Counted from the stretch's first letter, positions 35,772 through 45,413 are shown. The stretch: 64,000 bases of DNA from Prevotella sp. (GCA_017483185.1 JAFULM010000032.1:1-64000), one strand, 5' to 3'. Notes: a model not told the origin generated them from the sequence alone. Made by a program: numbers and translations.

Positions 35772-36653
35772 ATGAAACAGAAACTCCTAATCCTCCTCTG
35801 TCTCTTCGCCATATCCTGTCCGTCGGCTGACGGACAGAAATGGGACTTTTTCATTTCCTTTTTCAGATGTACGGCTCCGTTGACAGGAACAAGCGGCGTT
35901 AATGACAATATCGGGCTTGCGTTCCATGAACGTCATTTGAGGGGATGTAACGACACGCTGACAGTGACGACCCGTTATGACGGGTGGACGGTGGACAGCA
36001 TCATGGCATACGAAAGGACTCACAGTTCTCAGGTATATCCCGTTGGCGCAAGGATGTTCTATCTGTCCCGTAAAGACAAGCGGCGTATCGCAAAGGGAAA
36101 GCCTTTCGAGAAGCCTTTCAGATGGCTGGCATTGAAGACAGAAAGGCAGAAACTGGCTTTTGCGGCGACACCAACATCGTGGATCGATCGGAGGGCAACG
36201 GTATATCTTCATAAAGATGATTATAGAGATAGCATAATAGTTACGAAAGGTACAATGCCGGTGGGTGTCCCATCCATTAATTTTGTCGGTCCGATAGATT
36301 TATACCCGGAGAGTTGTGTCTTTCCTGCCGGTGGCGGAATATTTGATGTAACGACCAAAAGAACGACATGGTGGGTTGAGAGTATATCTGTTTCGACCAG
36401 CAATGATTATCCTATCGACATTCGCACATTCTCGCAGGAGGAGAAAGACGACAGAGTGGCAAGGCAGGAATGTGAGGCTGAGTTTGAATGGGTTCGGCTG
36501 GAAAACAAAGGCAAGGAAATCAAGATAACCGTCCAACCGAACACGACGGGAAAGAACCGCTATTTCCATATAGCGTTGAAATGCAAATATATTACAGCTA
36601 AGGGTGCGGAATATATACATACCGATACGTTTGATGGAAAGCAGGAGGGATAA
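35772..36653 (+). CDS. Secreted hypothetical protein with BACON-like C-terminal region
   Basis: 293 residues with an N-terminal signal (MKQKLLILLCLFAISCPSADG), possibly a lipoprotein. The C-terminal 75 residues (EFEWVRLENKGKEIKITVQPN) resemble BACON-type beta-sandwich domains of Bacteroidota surface proteins; the rest is not recognised. It follows the C10 protease by 76 bases and may be cotranscribed, perhaps as a partner or inhibitor, but nothing in the sequence proves that. The direct repeat R2 begins at its last codons. Confidence 0.55.
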   Translation: MKQKLLILLCLFAISCPSADGQKWDFFISFFRCTAPLTGTSGVNDNIGLAFHERHLRGCNDTLTVTTRYDGWTVDSIMAYERTHSSQVYPVGARMFYLSRKDKRRIAKGKPFEKPFRWLALKTERQKLAFAATPTSWIDRRATVYLHKDDYRDSIIVTKGTMPVGVPSINFVGPIDLYPESCVFPAGGGIFDVTTKRTTWWVESISVSTSNDYPIDIRTFSQEEKDDRVARQECEAEFEWVRLENKGKEIKITVQPNTTGKNRYFHIALKCKYITAKGAEYIHTDTFDGKQEG

Positions 36654-37016
36654 TACCGACATAACAAGCTCATTTGTATTTGGCGCCACATAACTCCCGC
36701 AAATAGGGCCTCGACCCGTCGCGCCCGCCTCTATGCCAACCACTTCAACCCATTGAGAGTGTGTGATATACATGAGCGGATGTTAGATGTTTGGGCTTTC
36801 ATCTCGTAGGCACCCTCCCCTTGGGGAGGGCCGGGGTGAGGCCGTCGTTATTGTTAAAAATCGGAAGAAACTTGACAAGTGCCTCTCTGTTTTTGAAGAA
36901 TTTGGAAATAAATCTCCCGCGGTCCGAAATTCTTCAAAATTTCGCGTGCATCTTTTTGTCGTTGAGCGTCAGTGTGTTACGACGGAAATCATGAAAGTGT
37001 GCAATAATTTCGGCCA
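36651..37016. repeat. Direct repeat R2
   Basis: Same series as R1 (33836-34190) in direct orientation, beginning TAATACCGACATAACAAG and ending GTGTGCAATAATTTCGG. Here it continues directly into mosaic element C, whose GTTGCAAC array follows at 37020. Confidence 0.9.
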
Positions 37017-37228
37017 AAAAGTTTTGCCGTAAGGGCCTTATTGCTTTGCAACGGGGCCCTCGTTGCATCGCGACGGGGCCGCCGCCATCATGCAACGGCG
37101 TGCTTGTTGCGACCCCGCGGGGCCCTTACGGCTCGGCCGCGGGATTTTTTTTGTCCGAAAACGGCGTGCAAAACTCAAAATCGGGGCCACGCCGTCGTTT
37201 TTTTGAGCGATTGCGAAGTGTTAAATTT
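36927..37228. repeat. Mosaic palindromic element, copy C
   Basis: About 302 bases from AAATTCTTCAAAATTTCGCG to GTGTTAAATTT, containing GCCGTAAGGGCC, an array of TTGCAACGGGGCC-type units and GGGCCCTTACGGC. An inverted relative lies at 43681-43983. The rest of the stretch to 37690 holds no gene; it includes a CGTCTTTGCGTTTAAA sequence that recurs elsewhere in the window. Confidence 0.8.
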
Positions 37229-37690
37229 CGTGATATTATCATTACATAATCCCTCCCCATATCTCGCCGAAATGATGCCGTAAGGGCCTCCCGACACCCT
37301 TCGGTGGTGTTTTTGTCGCTCGCGTTTAACTGTTCTTAACGTGTCGTGCCGCTTTCCGACACCCGTTCTTCCCCGTTTTCGGCACATTTTCGGTCGACAG
37401 TCGCGGAAGCACCGGAATTTTTCTCGCTCATCGTCTTGATTTTCAGTCGGTTGTGAGAAACGCCTCATTCCTCCGGAAACAGCTGCGATTACTCCGCGGC
37501 GGCGATGCCAGCGAGTCGGGCGGCGTGCCGGCCGTGCCTTTGCGTTCTTCCGTATGTGCGGCGGCGCCTTCTTTGCGCCATTGCGTCTTTGCGTTTAAAG
37601 AAGGAGTCTTGACCGGCTTGCGTGTGTGGTATCTAAATTTATAGACTGCGCGTAATAATAAAACCGCCGCTTTGGCGTTATATTAAAGGT

Positions 37691-39751
37691 ATGCGCATCA
37701 TACGTTCCATAATATATCTATCCGTCATCACGGCCGTCATCGTGTCGTGCGGGGCCGACGCGGCCATGAAGAAAGGGGACAAGTTTTATGCCCTTGGGGA
37801 ATATTATGACGCTTCCGTGCAGTATAAGAAAGCCTATTCGGCCACGCCCGCCAAGGAGCGTGCCACGCGCGGAAAGCGTGCGCTGAAGCTCGCCGACTGC
37901 TACCGCCGCATCAATTACGCCCAGCGGGCCATCGCCGCCTACAACAACGTCCTGCGCTACGGTCAGGCCGACAGCCTCACCCACCTCCATCTGGCTCAGC
38001 AGCTGATGAAGAACGGCAGCTACAAGGAGGCCGCCCGCCACTTCCGGACGATGCTCGACAGCGTGCCCGGATGCCGCATGGCCGAGGTCGGGCTGCGTTC
38101 GGCCGAGATGGCGCCGAAGTGGAAGGAGGCCGGATCGCAATATACCGTGAAGCGCGAAAACTTCTTCAATTCGCGCCGCGCCGACTATTCGCCCATGCTC
38201 GCCGGCGACAACAACGACCAACTCTATTTCACCTCCACACGCAACGACGTCAAGGGCGACGAACTGAGCGGCATCACGGGCACGAAAAACGGCGACATAT
38301 TCGTTTCGACAAAAGACGAGAAAGGCAAGTGGACAAAGCCCGAGGACATCGACACCGAGCTCAACTCCGCTTTCGATGAGGGCGCCTGCTCGTTTACGCC
38401 CGACGGCCGGACGATGTATCTGACGCAGTGTGTGACCGACCCGACCTATCCCCGATATGCCCAGATCTGCACGTCCTCGCGTGCCGACGCCGCATGGGGC
38501 AAGGCCACGCCGCTTCAGGTCACGCGCGACACGCTCTCGAGCTACGCCCATCCGGCGGTCTCGCCCGACGGACTGTGGCTCTACTTCACGAGCGACATGC
38601 CCGGCGGACTGGGTGGTCTGGACCTCTGGCGCGTGCGGCTGACGACCAGCGGACTGGGTGGCGTGGAAAATCTCGGTGCGCCGATCAATACCGAAGGTGA
38701 CGAGATGTTCCCAACGTTCCGGCCCAACGGAGACCTCTACTTCTCCTCCGACGGCCATCCCGGCATGGGAGGACTCGACATATACATCGCCCGTCCGGAC
38801 ACGACGGCCGGCGGTTGGACGATCGAACATCCCGGATATCCGCTCAACTCTCAGGGCGACGACTTCGGCATGACATTCGAGGGACTGCTCAACCGCGGAT
38901 ACTTCTCATCCAACCGCGGCGACGGCAAGGGCTGGGACCACATCTACAGTTTCGTCAATCCGGAGATTGTCCAGACCGTCAAGGGCTGGGTCTACGAGCA
39001 GGAGGGATACGAACTGACGAACGCTCTGGTCTATATGGTCGGCAACGACGGTACGAACCTGAAGTTGAGCGTCAAGGGCGACGGCTCCTTCACGCAGCAG
39101 ATAAGCCCCAATGTCGACTATGTCCTGTTGGGAACGTGCAAGGGCTATCTCAATCACAAGGAACAGCTGCGCGTCGAACCGGTCACGGAGTCGACCGAAT
39201 ATGTCCTCCAGTTTCCCTTGGCGAGCATCACCGCGCCCGTCCTGATAGACAACATATTCTATGATTTCGACAAGGCCACGCTGCGGCCGGAGTCTACCGT
39301 GGCGCTCGACGAACTGATAAAACTGCTCAACGAAAACCCCAACGTGACCATCGAGCTGAGCGCCCACTGCGACTACCGCGGTCCGGCGGCCTACAACAAG
39401 CTCCTCTCCCAGCGTCGCGCCGAGGCTGTCGTGGCCTATCTGACGGAGCATGGCATTGCCGCCGACCGCCTTTCGCCCGTCGGTTACGGCAAGGAGAAGC
39501 CGAAGACGATAAAGAAGAAGTTGACCGAGCGCTACCCGTTCCTCAAGGAGGGCGACGTGCTCACGGAGGAATTTATCCTCACGCTGAAGCCCGAGGAACA
39601 GGAGATATGTAACCAGCTCAACCGCCGCACCGAGTTCATCGTGCTCCGCACGACCTACGGCATGTTCGACAAGGAGGGCAACCTGACCGCCCCGCCGAAG
39701 CCGAAGGAGAAGGAAGAACCCGAGGAAGACATGTTTGAAGACCTGTTTTGA
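37691..39751 (+). CDS. porE: Type IX secretion system lipoprotein PorE
   Basis: 686 residues with the PorE domain order. There is a lipoprotein signal (VIVSC), a TPR region (about 28-140) and a PD40/WD40-type beta-propeller (about 155-410, SPMLAGDNNDQLYFTS; HPAVSPDGLWLYFTSD). A carboxypeptidase-regulatory-like domain (about 430-510) and an OmpA-like peptidoglycan-binding domain (about 520-650, IFYDFDKATLRPES; YGKEKPK) follow. In Porphyromonas PorE anchors the secretion apparatus to peptidoglycan. It is a single gene, distant from porU-porV. Confidence 0.9.
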   Translation: MRIIRSIIYLSVITAVIVSCGADAAMKKGDKFYALGEYYDASVQYKKAYSATPAKERATRGKRALKLADCYRRINYAQRAIAAYNNVLRYGQADSLTHLHLAQQLMKNGSYKEAARHFRTMLDSVPGCRMAEVGLRSAEMAPKWKEAGSQYTVKRENFFNSRRADYSPMLAGDNNDQLYFTSTRNDVKGDELSGITGTKNGDIFVSTKDEKGKWTKPEDIDTELNSAFDEGACSFTPDGRTMYLTQCVTDPTYPRYAQICTSSRADAAWGKATPLQVTRDTLSSYAHPAVSPDGLWLYFTSDMPGGLGGLDLWRVRLTTSGLGGVENLGAPINTEGDEMFPTFRPNGDLYFSSDGHPGMGGLDIYIARPDTTAGGWTIEHPGYPLNSQGDDFGMTFEGLLNRGYFSSNRGDGKGWDHIYSFVNPEIVQTVKGWVYEQEGYELTNALVYMVGNDGTNLKLSVKGDGSFTQQISPNVDYVLLGTCKGYLNHKEQLRVEPVTESTEYVLQFPLASITAPVLIDNIFYDFDKATLRPESTVALDELIKLLNENPNVTIELSAHCDYRGPAAYNKLLSQRRAEAVVAYLTEHGIAADRLSPVGYGKEKPKTIKKKLTERYPFLKEGDVLTEEFILTLKPEEQEICNQLNRRTEFIVLRTTYGMFDKEGNLTAPPKPKEKEEPEEDMFEDLF

Positions 39752-39804
39752 GGGGTTGGTGGATACAAAAGAGAATGGAATGTCAAAATAATGCCATGAA
39801 TACG

Positions 39805-39892
39805 GTAGGGACATATTCTTGTATTTGTCCGCTTGTACCACACCAACATCATCATGTTTGTTGGGCGGACAAATACAAGAATATGTCCCTAC
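39805..39892. terminator. Convergent hairpin between porE and the anti-sigma gene
   Basis: GTAGGGACATATTCTTGTAT and following bases (39805-39832) pair perfectly over 28 bp with 39865-39892, with a 32-base loop. Lying between converging genes, it could terminate both, and related GGACAAAT and TAGGGACA words occur near 18440-18570. No strong T-run is present. Confidence 0.6.
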
Positions 39893-39958
39893 TGTGTGTT
39901 TCTTCTGTATTTTGATATACTTTCCGGTTGTTTTAAGCGCCTCGCGGCGGAGAGAGTA

Positions 39959-40414
39959 TTAAGAGATTTTCCTGTTGTAATCTTTGTTTTTCAGTTCTAT
40001 CGGCATGCTGTCTAATCGGTGGCAGAACCAAAGTGCGCCCAGAGTGACGCCCGTGGAGAGCAGAATCAGGTGGGTGATGGCGTCGATATCGAATGTCGGG
40101 AGCGTGCGCATGAGCACATACAGATAGGTGGCGGGCTGTTCCCAGCCATGTCCCATGACGACCATGACGATGCCGGCGACGACACACACCGCCGTCCACA
40201 GATGCGTCAGCCACCGGCGGCGGATGTTGTCGCGGCGGACTTGTGCTGCCATGCGGCTGCTGTCTGCCGGCACGGGCCGTGCGGCAACAACCACGGTCGG
40301 TTCTTCTGCCGGCAGACAGGCCATCAGATGCTCCGTAAAACCGTCGTCGGCAATCTCCTGCCGGGCTGCTTCGGCGAACAGTTGCGCTATCAGTTTGTCT
40401 TCATTTTCTGTCAT
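39959..40414 (-). CDS. Membrane protein, probable anti-sigma partner
   Basis: 151 residues. A soluble N-terminal helical part (about 1-65) is followed by two hydrophobic segments (about 68-86 and 105-130). The start overlaps the end of the ECF sigma factor by 14 bases, the usual sigma/anti-sigma arrangement. No zinc-binding HxxxCxxC motif is present, so the assignment rests on position and topology. Confidence 0.55.
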   Translation of the reverse strand: MTENEDKLIAQLFAEAARQEIADDGFTEHLMACLPAEEPTVVVAARPVPADSSRMAAQVRRDNIRRRWLTHLWTAVCVVAGIVMVVMGHGWEQPATYLYVLMRTLPTFDIDAITHLILLSTGVTLGALWFCHRLDSMPIELKNKDYNRKIS

Positions 40415-40943
40415 ATCCGTTTCTTTTCAAGTATTCCGCCAGCTTCTCTTTGCCTCTGGCCAAGTGTGATTTGATTGTGCCTTGCGGCATCCCTGTGATC
40501 TCCGCTATCTTGTCGATGGGCAGTCCGTCGACGAGCTGGAGCGTTATGCACGAGCGTTCGACGGGCTTCAGTCGTGCCAGAGAGTCGTAGATGTCCATCC
40601 GCAGCGTGCCGCCGTCGCTGTCGTGAGAAGGCCGGGAGGCGACAGTGGGGTCGATGTCGTCCGTCGGGCGGTGGGCGCGGATGTAGTCGTAGAAGACATT
40701 GTAGGCGATGCGGAGCAACCACGTGGAGAACGCCGCCGTGCCTTTGAAGTCGCCGATGTGCAGATATGCCTTGACGAATGTGTCTTGTGCGAGGTCGTCG
40801 CTCAGCTGGACGTCACCCAAGGTGTGGTTCCGGAAGAACCGTCTCACCGTCGACTGGTGGCGCATGACGAGCCGGCCGAACGCCTGCCGGTCATGGTCCC
40901 GGGCCGCAAGGGTGGCAAGATATGTGTCGCTGAAAGCCTCCAT
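40401..40943 (-). CDS. ECF-type RNA polymerase sigma factor
   Basis: 180 residues. Sigma region 2 (about 25-90, DDLAQDTFVKAYLHIGDF and STWLLRIAYNVFYDYIR) recognises -10-like DNA. Region 4 (about 118-170, VERSCITLQLVDGLPIDKIAEI; TIKSHLARGKEKL) recognises -35-like DNA. It is the first of two overlapping genes. The inducing signal is unknown. Confidence 0.93.
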   Translation of the reverse strand: MEAFSDTYLATLAARDHDRQAFGRLVMRHQSTVRRFFRNHTLGDVQLSDDLAQDTFVKAYLHIGDFKGTAAFSTWLLRIAYNVFYDYIRAHRPTDDIDPTVASRPSHDSDGGTLRMDIYDSLARLKPVERSCITLQLVDGLPIDKIAEITGMPQGTIKSHLARGKEKLAEYLKRNGYDRK

Positions 40944-40988
40944 ATTATGTCTTCCGTAGTCAGTCAGTTATGTGTCTGTCGCCACCGG

Positions 40989-41813
40989 TCATGCCTCGGG
41001 GATGTCGTCGTTGTCTTTAGGGAACTCTCTTCCGTCGTATTTGTCGCGTCGGCGTGCCGTCGTGCGGGCGATGACGGCCTGTCCGATGCCGTAGCAGATG
41101 ACGAGACAGGCGATGCCTTTGCCCGTGTCGAAGCCCATGAAGGCGAACAGGCAGACCAGTCCGAGACCTGTGAAGATGTTCTTTATGCCCTTGCTCCACT
41201 GCTCGTCGTCGGTCTGATGCCGCCGCGACACGATGTCTTCGGGTATCTTCTGTCCGTTCTTCATGGCCATTTCGGCCAGTTGTATCTTCTGTTTGCGGTT
41301 CTTGTAGATGAAGTAGCAGATGACGGCGATGACGGCCACGGGCAAAAAGACGAAGATGATGAGGATAATGAGCAGTGTCCCGATCAGTCCGTCGGCCAGC
41401 CAGTTGAAGCCTCGGGTCATGCGGTCCATGCCGTCTTCGTCGATGTTGAACTGATAGGATTGGGTCGTGGCGGAGTCCGTGTCATAGACTTCGGTCGTGT
41501 CGGAATATGCTTCCAGCTCGTCGTCGCTGTCTGACGTCTGTGCAGCTGTGGCCGTCAGACTGCCGGTCGGCGTATTGTTCCGCGTGGCTTTGGCTGCCGT
41601 TGTCGTCTTCTTTGCCTGCTTTCCGGTTTTGGCGGCGCCTTTCCCGTCGCTCTTGTCGGTCGTCGCGTTGTCCTTTGCCGTCGTCGCGTTGTCCTTGTCG
41701 ACAGTCGTGGCCTCCGTCTGGGTGCGCGGAGTGTGGCGGTGTGACTGTGCCGTGGCTATGGTATGCCCGGCGATGAGTGTTGTCAGAACGAGTGTTATGA
41801 GGTACTTTTTCAT
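40989..41813 (-). CDS. Membrane protein with disordered periplasmic-type segment (DUF6249-like)
   Basis: 274 residues. A signal peptide (to about 23) leads into a Thr/Ala/Lys-rich low-complexity stretch (about 25-95), then hydrophobic segments (about 140-168 and 212-240) separated by a basic linker. This plan resembles the DUF6249 membrane proteins often found beside ECF sigma factors in Bacteroidota. It lies 45 bases upstream of the sigma gene on the same strand, so an operon is likely. The function is unknown. Confidence 0.6.
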   Translation of the reverse strand: MKKYLITLVLTTLIAGHTIATAQSHRHTPRTQTEATTVDKDNATTAKDNATTDKSDGKGAAKTGKQAKKTTTAAKATRNNTPTGSLTATAAQTSDSDDELEAYSDTTEVYDTDSATTQSYQFNIDEDGMDRMTRGFNWLADGLIGTLLIILIIFVFLPVAVIAVICYFIYKNRKQKIQLAEMAMKNGQKIPEDIVSRRHQTDDEQWSKGIKNIFTGLGLVCLFAFMGFDTGKGIACLVICYGIGQAVIARTTARRRDKYDGREFPKDNDDIPEA

Positions 41814-41979
41814 GTCTTATATGTCTTTTCTGATGTTTATTGGTTTTGTTCGCAGTCGGTTGTCGGGATGTCCGGGTGGCCCGTTCGGGATGCCACCGTC
41901 AGCGTCCGACGTTTTCCGTTGCGTCTGTATGTTTGACGTAACAGCCTGTTGATAAGTTGCAAAGGTGCGAAAAAATTTT

Positions 41980-41987
41980 TATCTTTG
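41980..41987 (+). promoter_or_regulatory. -7 box of the rRNA methyltransferase gene
   Basis: TATCTTTG, with TTG 20 bases upstream as the -33 box. It places the transcript start near 41994, downstream of an in-frame ATG at 41965 and upstream of the chosen start 42010. Confidence 0.7.
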
Positions 41988-42009
41988 CGCATTGTTAAAG
42001 CGAAAAAGA

Positions 42010-43656
42010 ATGAAAAAGCCAAGTGAACAGACTCCCGATGAGGCCCGGCCGGTGGCTCTGCCCGCCGCATTTGCCGACCCGACGCGCCGCATGATGGGCG
42101 AGACCATGTTTGAAAACTTCCTCGACGCCCTGTCTGAGGAGCCTCCCGTGAGCATCCGTGTCAACCGCCGGAAGACCTCGTCAGTGCCCGCCGATGATGT
42201 CACGGACGGCCGCGTGGAGTGGTGTGACGGCGGCTATTATCTGACGGAGCGTCCCGACTTCACGTTCGATCCGCTCCTGCATGCCGGCCATTACTACGTT
42301 CAGGAGGCCTCGTCGATGTTTGTCCATCGCGTCCTCACCCGCTATTGTGGCGAGTCGCCCGTGCTGATGCTCGACCTGTGTGCCGCTCCGGGAGGCAAGT
42401 CGACGGCCGCAGTGGCCGCTTTGCCGCACGGCAGCATCCTCATGACCAACGAACCGATACGGCAGCGGGCGCAGATATTGATGGAGAACATGCAGAAGTG
42501 GGGCTGTCCGGACGTCATCGTGACCAACAGTTACCCGCGGGACTATGCCCGTTCGGGGCTGATGTTTGACGTCATACTCTGCGACGTGCCGTGCTCGGGA
42601 GAGGGCATGTTCCGCAAGGACAGCGGCGCAATCGGCGAGTGGAGCCCGCAGAATGTGGACGCTTGCAGCCGGCTGCAGCGTGAGATAGTGGCGGATGCGT
42701 GGCGCTGTCTGCGCCCCGGAGGCCTGATGATATACTCCACGTGTACATACAACACGGCCGAAAACGAGGAGAACGTACGTTGGGCGTGCGACGAACTCGG
42801 TGCTACTGTGCTACCCGTAGATACGGACGACGAGTGGGGCATCACTCCCTCGCTCCTCCCCGGCTTCACCGCGCCCGTCTGTCGCTTCATCCCCGGCCGT
42901 ACGCGGGGCGAAGGACTCTTCTGCGCCGCGCTTCGCAAGGGTGGGGAAGGGGAGCCTTGTCTCTCGACCATATCGTCTGTCTCCCAACCTCAGAAGAACG
43001 GCAAACGGAGTAGCCGGCATGGCGGTGACGACACCGTACGACTGCAGTCGCTGGTCTCTTCGCTCGTCGCCGGCCGTGACAAGACTACCACCGGCCATGA
43101 CAAGGCTGCCGCCGGCCATGACAAAGTGTCAGCCGCCCGTCAGTCCGCACTCGGGGCCATTCTCCCGGAGGACTACCGGCTCACCGCCGCCACTCTCGAC
43201 GCCGACCCGTCCCGGCCATCCCGGTCGGCCGAGACGACGCTGATAGCCCTTCCCCCGCGTCTCGTACCGCTGTATGAGACGGCCGCCCGCTCGCTGCGCA
43301 TACTCTCGGCCGGTGTCACTGTCGGCCATATCAAGGGACGTGACGTCATCCCCGACCAGTCGCTCGCCCTCTCGACGGCCCTCCGACAGGATGCCTTTCC
43401 GACCGTCGGACTGACTTACGCTCAGGCCGTGGCCTATCTGCGCAAGGAGACAGTGACCCTCCCGTCGGACACACCGCGTGGCTTTGTGCTTGTCACATTC
43501 CGCGGAGCACCGCTCGGTTTCGTCAAGAACATCGGCACGCGGGCCAACAATCTCTATCCGGCGGAATGGAAAATAAAGAGCACCCATGTGCCCGACGAAC
43601 CGCGGGTGATGGGAAAGGAAGAAGAAACTGCGCCGAACGACACGGTAACCGAATGA
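42010..43656 (+). CDS. NOL1/NOP2/Sun-family rRNA cytosine-C5 methyltransferase
   Basis: 548 residues, RsmF-like. SAM-binding motif I is LDLCAAPGGKS (about 120-130). The catalytic cysteines are in DVPCSGEGMFRKD (about 190-202) and STCTYNTAENEENV (about 237-250). The C-terminal half carries the family's RNA-binding extension (YAQAVAYLRKE; GFVKNIGTRANNLYP). A short tandem GHDKAAAGHDK lies in the linker (about 350-380), expanded from GC-rich DNA. Start ATG 42010 follows a promoter at 41980. Confidence 0.9.
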   Translation: MKKPSEQTPDEARPVALPAAFADPTRRMMGETMFENFLDALSEEPPVSIRVNRRKTSSVPADDVTDGRVEWCDGGYYLTERPDFTFDPLLHAGHYYVQEASSMFVHRVLTRYCGESPVLMLDLCAAPGGKSTAAVAALPHGSILMTNEPIRQRAQILMENMQKWGCPDVIVTNSYPRDYARSGLMFDVILCDVPCSGEGMFRKDSGAIGEWSPQNVDACSRLQREIVADAWRCLRPGGLMIYSTCTYNTAENEENVRWACDELGATVLPVDTDDEWGITPSLLPGFTAPVCRFIPGRTRGEGLFCAALRKGGEGEPCLSTISSVSQPQKNGKRSSRHGGDDTVRLQSLVSSLVAGRDKTTTGHDKAAAGHDKVSAARQSALGAILPEDYRLTAATLDADPSRPSRSAETTLIALPPRLVPLYETAARSLRILSAGVTVGHIKGRDVIPDQSLALSTALRQDAFPTVGLTYAQAVAYLRKETVTLPSDTPRGFVLVTFRGAPLGFVKNIGTRANNLYPAEWKIKSTHVPDEPRVMGKEEETAPNDTVTE

Positions 43657-43680
43657 AAATCGTGTAATAAAAACATTCCG

Positions 43681-43983
43681 AATTTTAACACTTGAAAATC
43701 GCTCAAAAAAACGGCGTCGTCGCCCCGATTTTGCCATTTCTGCTCCGTTTTCCGGCGAAAAAAATTCCGCGGCCGTGCCGTAAGGGCCCCGTTGGTCCGC
43801 AACGGCGTGCTTATTGTCTTGCAACGGCGCCTCCGTCGTGACGCAACGGCGGCCCCGTTGCAACCCCGTAAGGGCCTTACGGCAAAACTTTTTTATCGAG
43901 ATTATTGCACATTTTTATGCTTTCCGAACGTAAAGCGCTGACTGTCAGTCGATAAAGAAAACACGCGAAATTTTGAAGAATTT
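43681..43983. repeat. Mosaic palindromic element, copy D (inverted relative to C)
   Basis: About 302 bases from AATTTTAACACTTG to CGCGAAATTTTGAAGAATTT, with the GCCGTAAGGGCC boundaries and a GTTGCAAC array between them. It is the inverted relative of 36927-37228, so the porE-to-methyltransferase block is bracketed by inverted copies. No gene is visible between 43657 and 44196. Confidence 0.8.
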
Positions 43984-44169
43984 GCGCCCGAAGGACGACT
44001 TCGCGGAGAATTTGTGTTAAAATGAAGGCCTTTTGTCAGAATAATTCCGAGTTTTTAACATTTCAGTAAAGGCCCGCCTGAGCCTGCTCGACAGTAAGAC
44101 TTAAGGAACCTCACGTGCGTCGCGATGGGCTTTTTTATCCTTTTCGGTTGCTATTCGGAAAAAACTTGT

Positions 44170-44177
44170 TATTTTTG
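44170..44177 (+). promoter_or_regulatory. -7 box of the ATPase/nuclease-like module
   Basis: TATTTTTG with TTG about 20 bases upstream; the start codon 44197 follows 19 bases later. Confidence 0.65.
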
Positions 44178-44196
44178 TAGACCAAAAGCAAATGAT

Positions 44197-45405
44197 ATGA
44201 AGAAACTGTATGTCGAGAACTTCGGCCCTGTGAAGAGGGCGGAAGTGGAACTCCGTGACGTCAATATGTTTATCGGCGAACAGTCGGTAGGCAAGAGCAC
44301 GCTGGCCAAGCTCATCACAATATTCACGGACAGGGTCAGCCTCTGCGGTCTGATGGCACGCGATGATAAATGGTGGCAGCGCCAACTCAAGGAATATGGG
44401 TTGGATGTGTATGCGGATACCGACTATACAGTGGCATATGACATGACGGTCGGAAACGTTGAGCTGCACATCGGAAACAGCCACGGAGAGTGGTCGTCAT
44501 ATCTGAAAAAGGACGGGAAAGAGCTTACTGGCAAGAAGGAGAGAATGAATGAGATAATGGACCTCATGCCATTGCGGAGGTATGACAAAATCGTTCCTGC
44601 CATGCTGAGCTATAAAGAGGCGAAGGGTACACAAGAGACAATAAAGCATTTCTTGTCTGTCATGAGCACGTCGCTATATATTCCCGCCGAGCGTATCGTC
44701 TATTCGGTGATTTCCAATCTGTTTGCGGCATTGTCACTTGCAGACTCGTCGGTGTCGCGAAACCTGTTGCGCTTCATGGTCGACCTGCAAAATGCGAAGT
44801 CGAAATATCCCGATTACGCCATTCCGATGTTCGGCATATCGTATGCCCATGAGGGCACGGACGATTATATCGTGCTCGACGGCAATCAAAAGCGTTTGCC
44901 GATTGCGGCAGCCTCGTCCGGCATACAGTCGACGATGCCCTTGATGATGGTGCTTGACTATGCCATTCAGGAACGCGAATATTCCACGTTTGTGGTAGAA
45001 GAACCTGAATGTAATCTGTTTCCGGAGAAACAGGTGGAACTGCTGAAATACATTCTTGCCAAGGTGAAGGGTGGCCATCGCACGCTGACCATTACAACCC
45101 ACAGTCCCTATCTCCTGTCGGCCATGAACAACTATCTGTTTGCCGGCAAGATGGTGGCAGACAACGGCGATGACGTCCGCACGGCTGTGGCTGAGATATT
45201 GCCGGCCGATTGCCTGCTGATGCCGGGCGAGTGTGCCGTATATTCACTCGGCGAGAGTGTCAACGGTGACGGCACATACTGTAAGTCATTGCTTGATGAG
45301 GCTACGGGTATGGTCGACTTCAATGCTTTGGACAGCGCGTCGGGCCTCATGGACAGTGAGTTTGATGCGTTGCAGGATGTCTATATACGTTTTAAGTGCA
45401 AATAG
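44197..45405 (+). CDS. AAA (ABC/OLD-type) ATPase, putative defence sensor
   Basis: 402 residues of the SMC-like/AAA_15 type found in OLD nucleases and two-gene phage-defence systems. Walker A is GEQSVGKST (K33), an AAASSGIQS signature-like segment lies near 245, Walker B is FVVEEPE (E268-E269), and the H-loop is TITTHSPYLLSAM. There is no Toprim or nuclease domain of its own. The next gene starts 8 bases later and has nuclease-like residues, so the two probably act together. Start ATG 44197 (MKKLYVENFGPV) follows a promoter. Confidence 0.85.
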   Translation: MKKLYVENFGPVKRAEVELRDVNMFIGEQSVGKSTLAKLITIFTDRVSLCGLMARDDKWWQRQLKEYGLDVYADTDYTVAYDMTVGNVELHIGNSHGEWSSYLKKDGKELTGKKERMNEIMDLMPLRRYDKIVPAMLSYKEAKGTQETIKHFLSVMSTSLYIPAERIVYSVISNLFAALSLADSSVSRNLLRFMVDLQNAKSKYPDYAIPMFGISYAHEGTDDYIVLDGNQKRLPIAAASSGIQSTMPLMMVLDYAIQEREYSTFVVEEPECNLFPEKQVELLKYILAKVKGGHRTLTITTHSPYLLSAMNNYLFAGKMVADNGDDVRTAVAEILPADCLLMPGECAVYSLGESVNGDGTYCKSLLDEATGMVDFNALDSASGLMDSEFDALQDVYIRFKCK

Positions 45406-45413
45406 CGGGGCCT

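Noticed and set aside
41965..42009. Earlier start for the rRNA methyltransferase
   Set aside because: The -7 box at 41980-41987 lies downstream of it, so the transcript starts after this codon.
45396..45413. GTG start for the nuclease-like partner
   Set aside because: It would overlap the ATPase stop and add six residues with no support; ATG 45414 is simpler.
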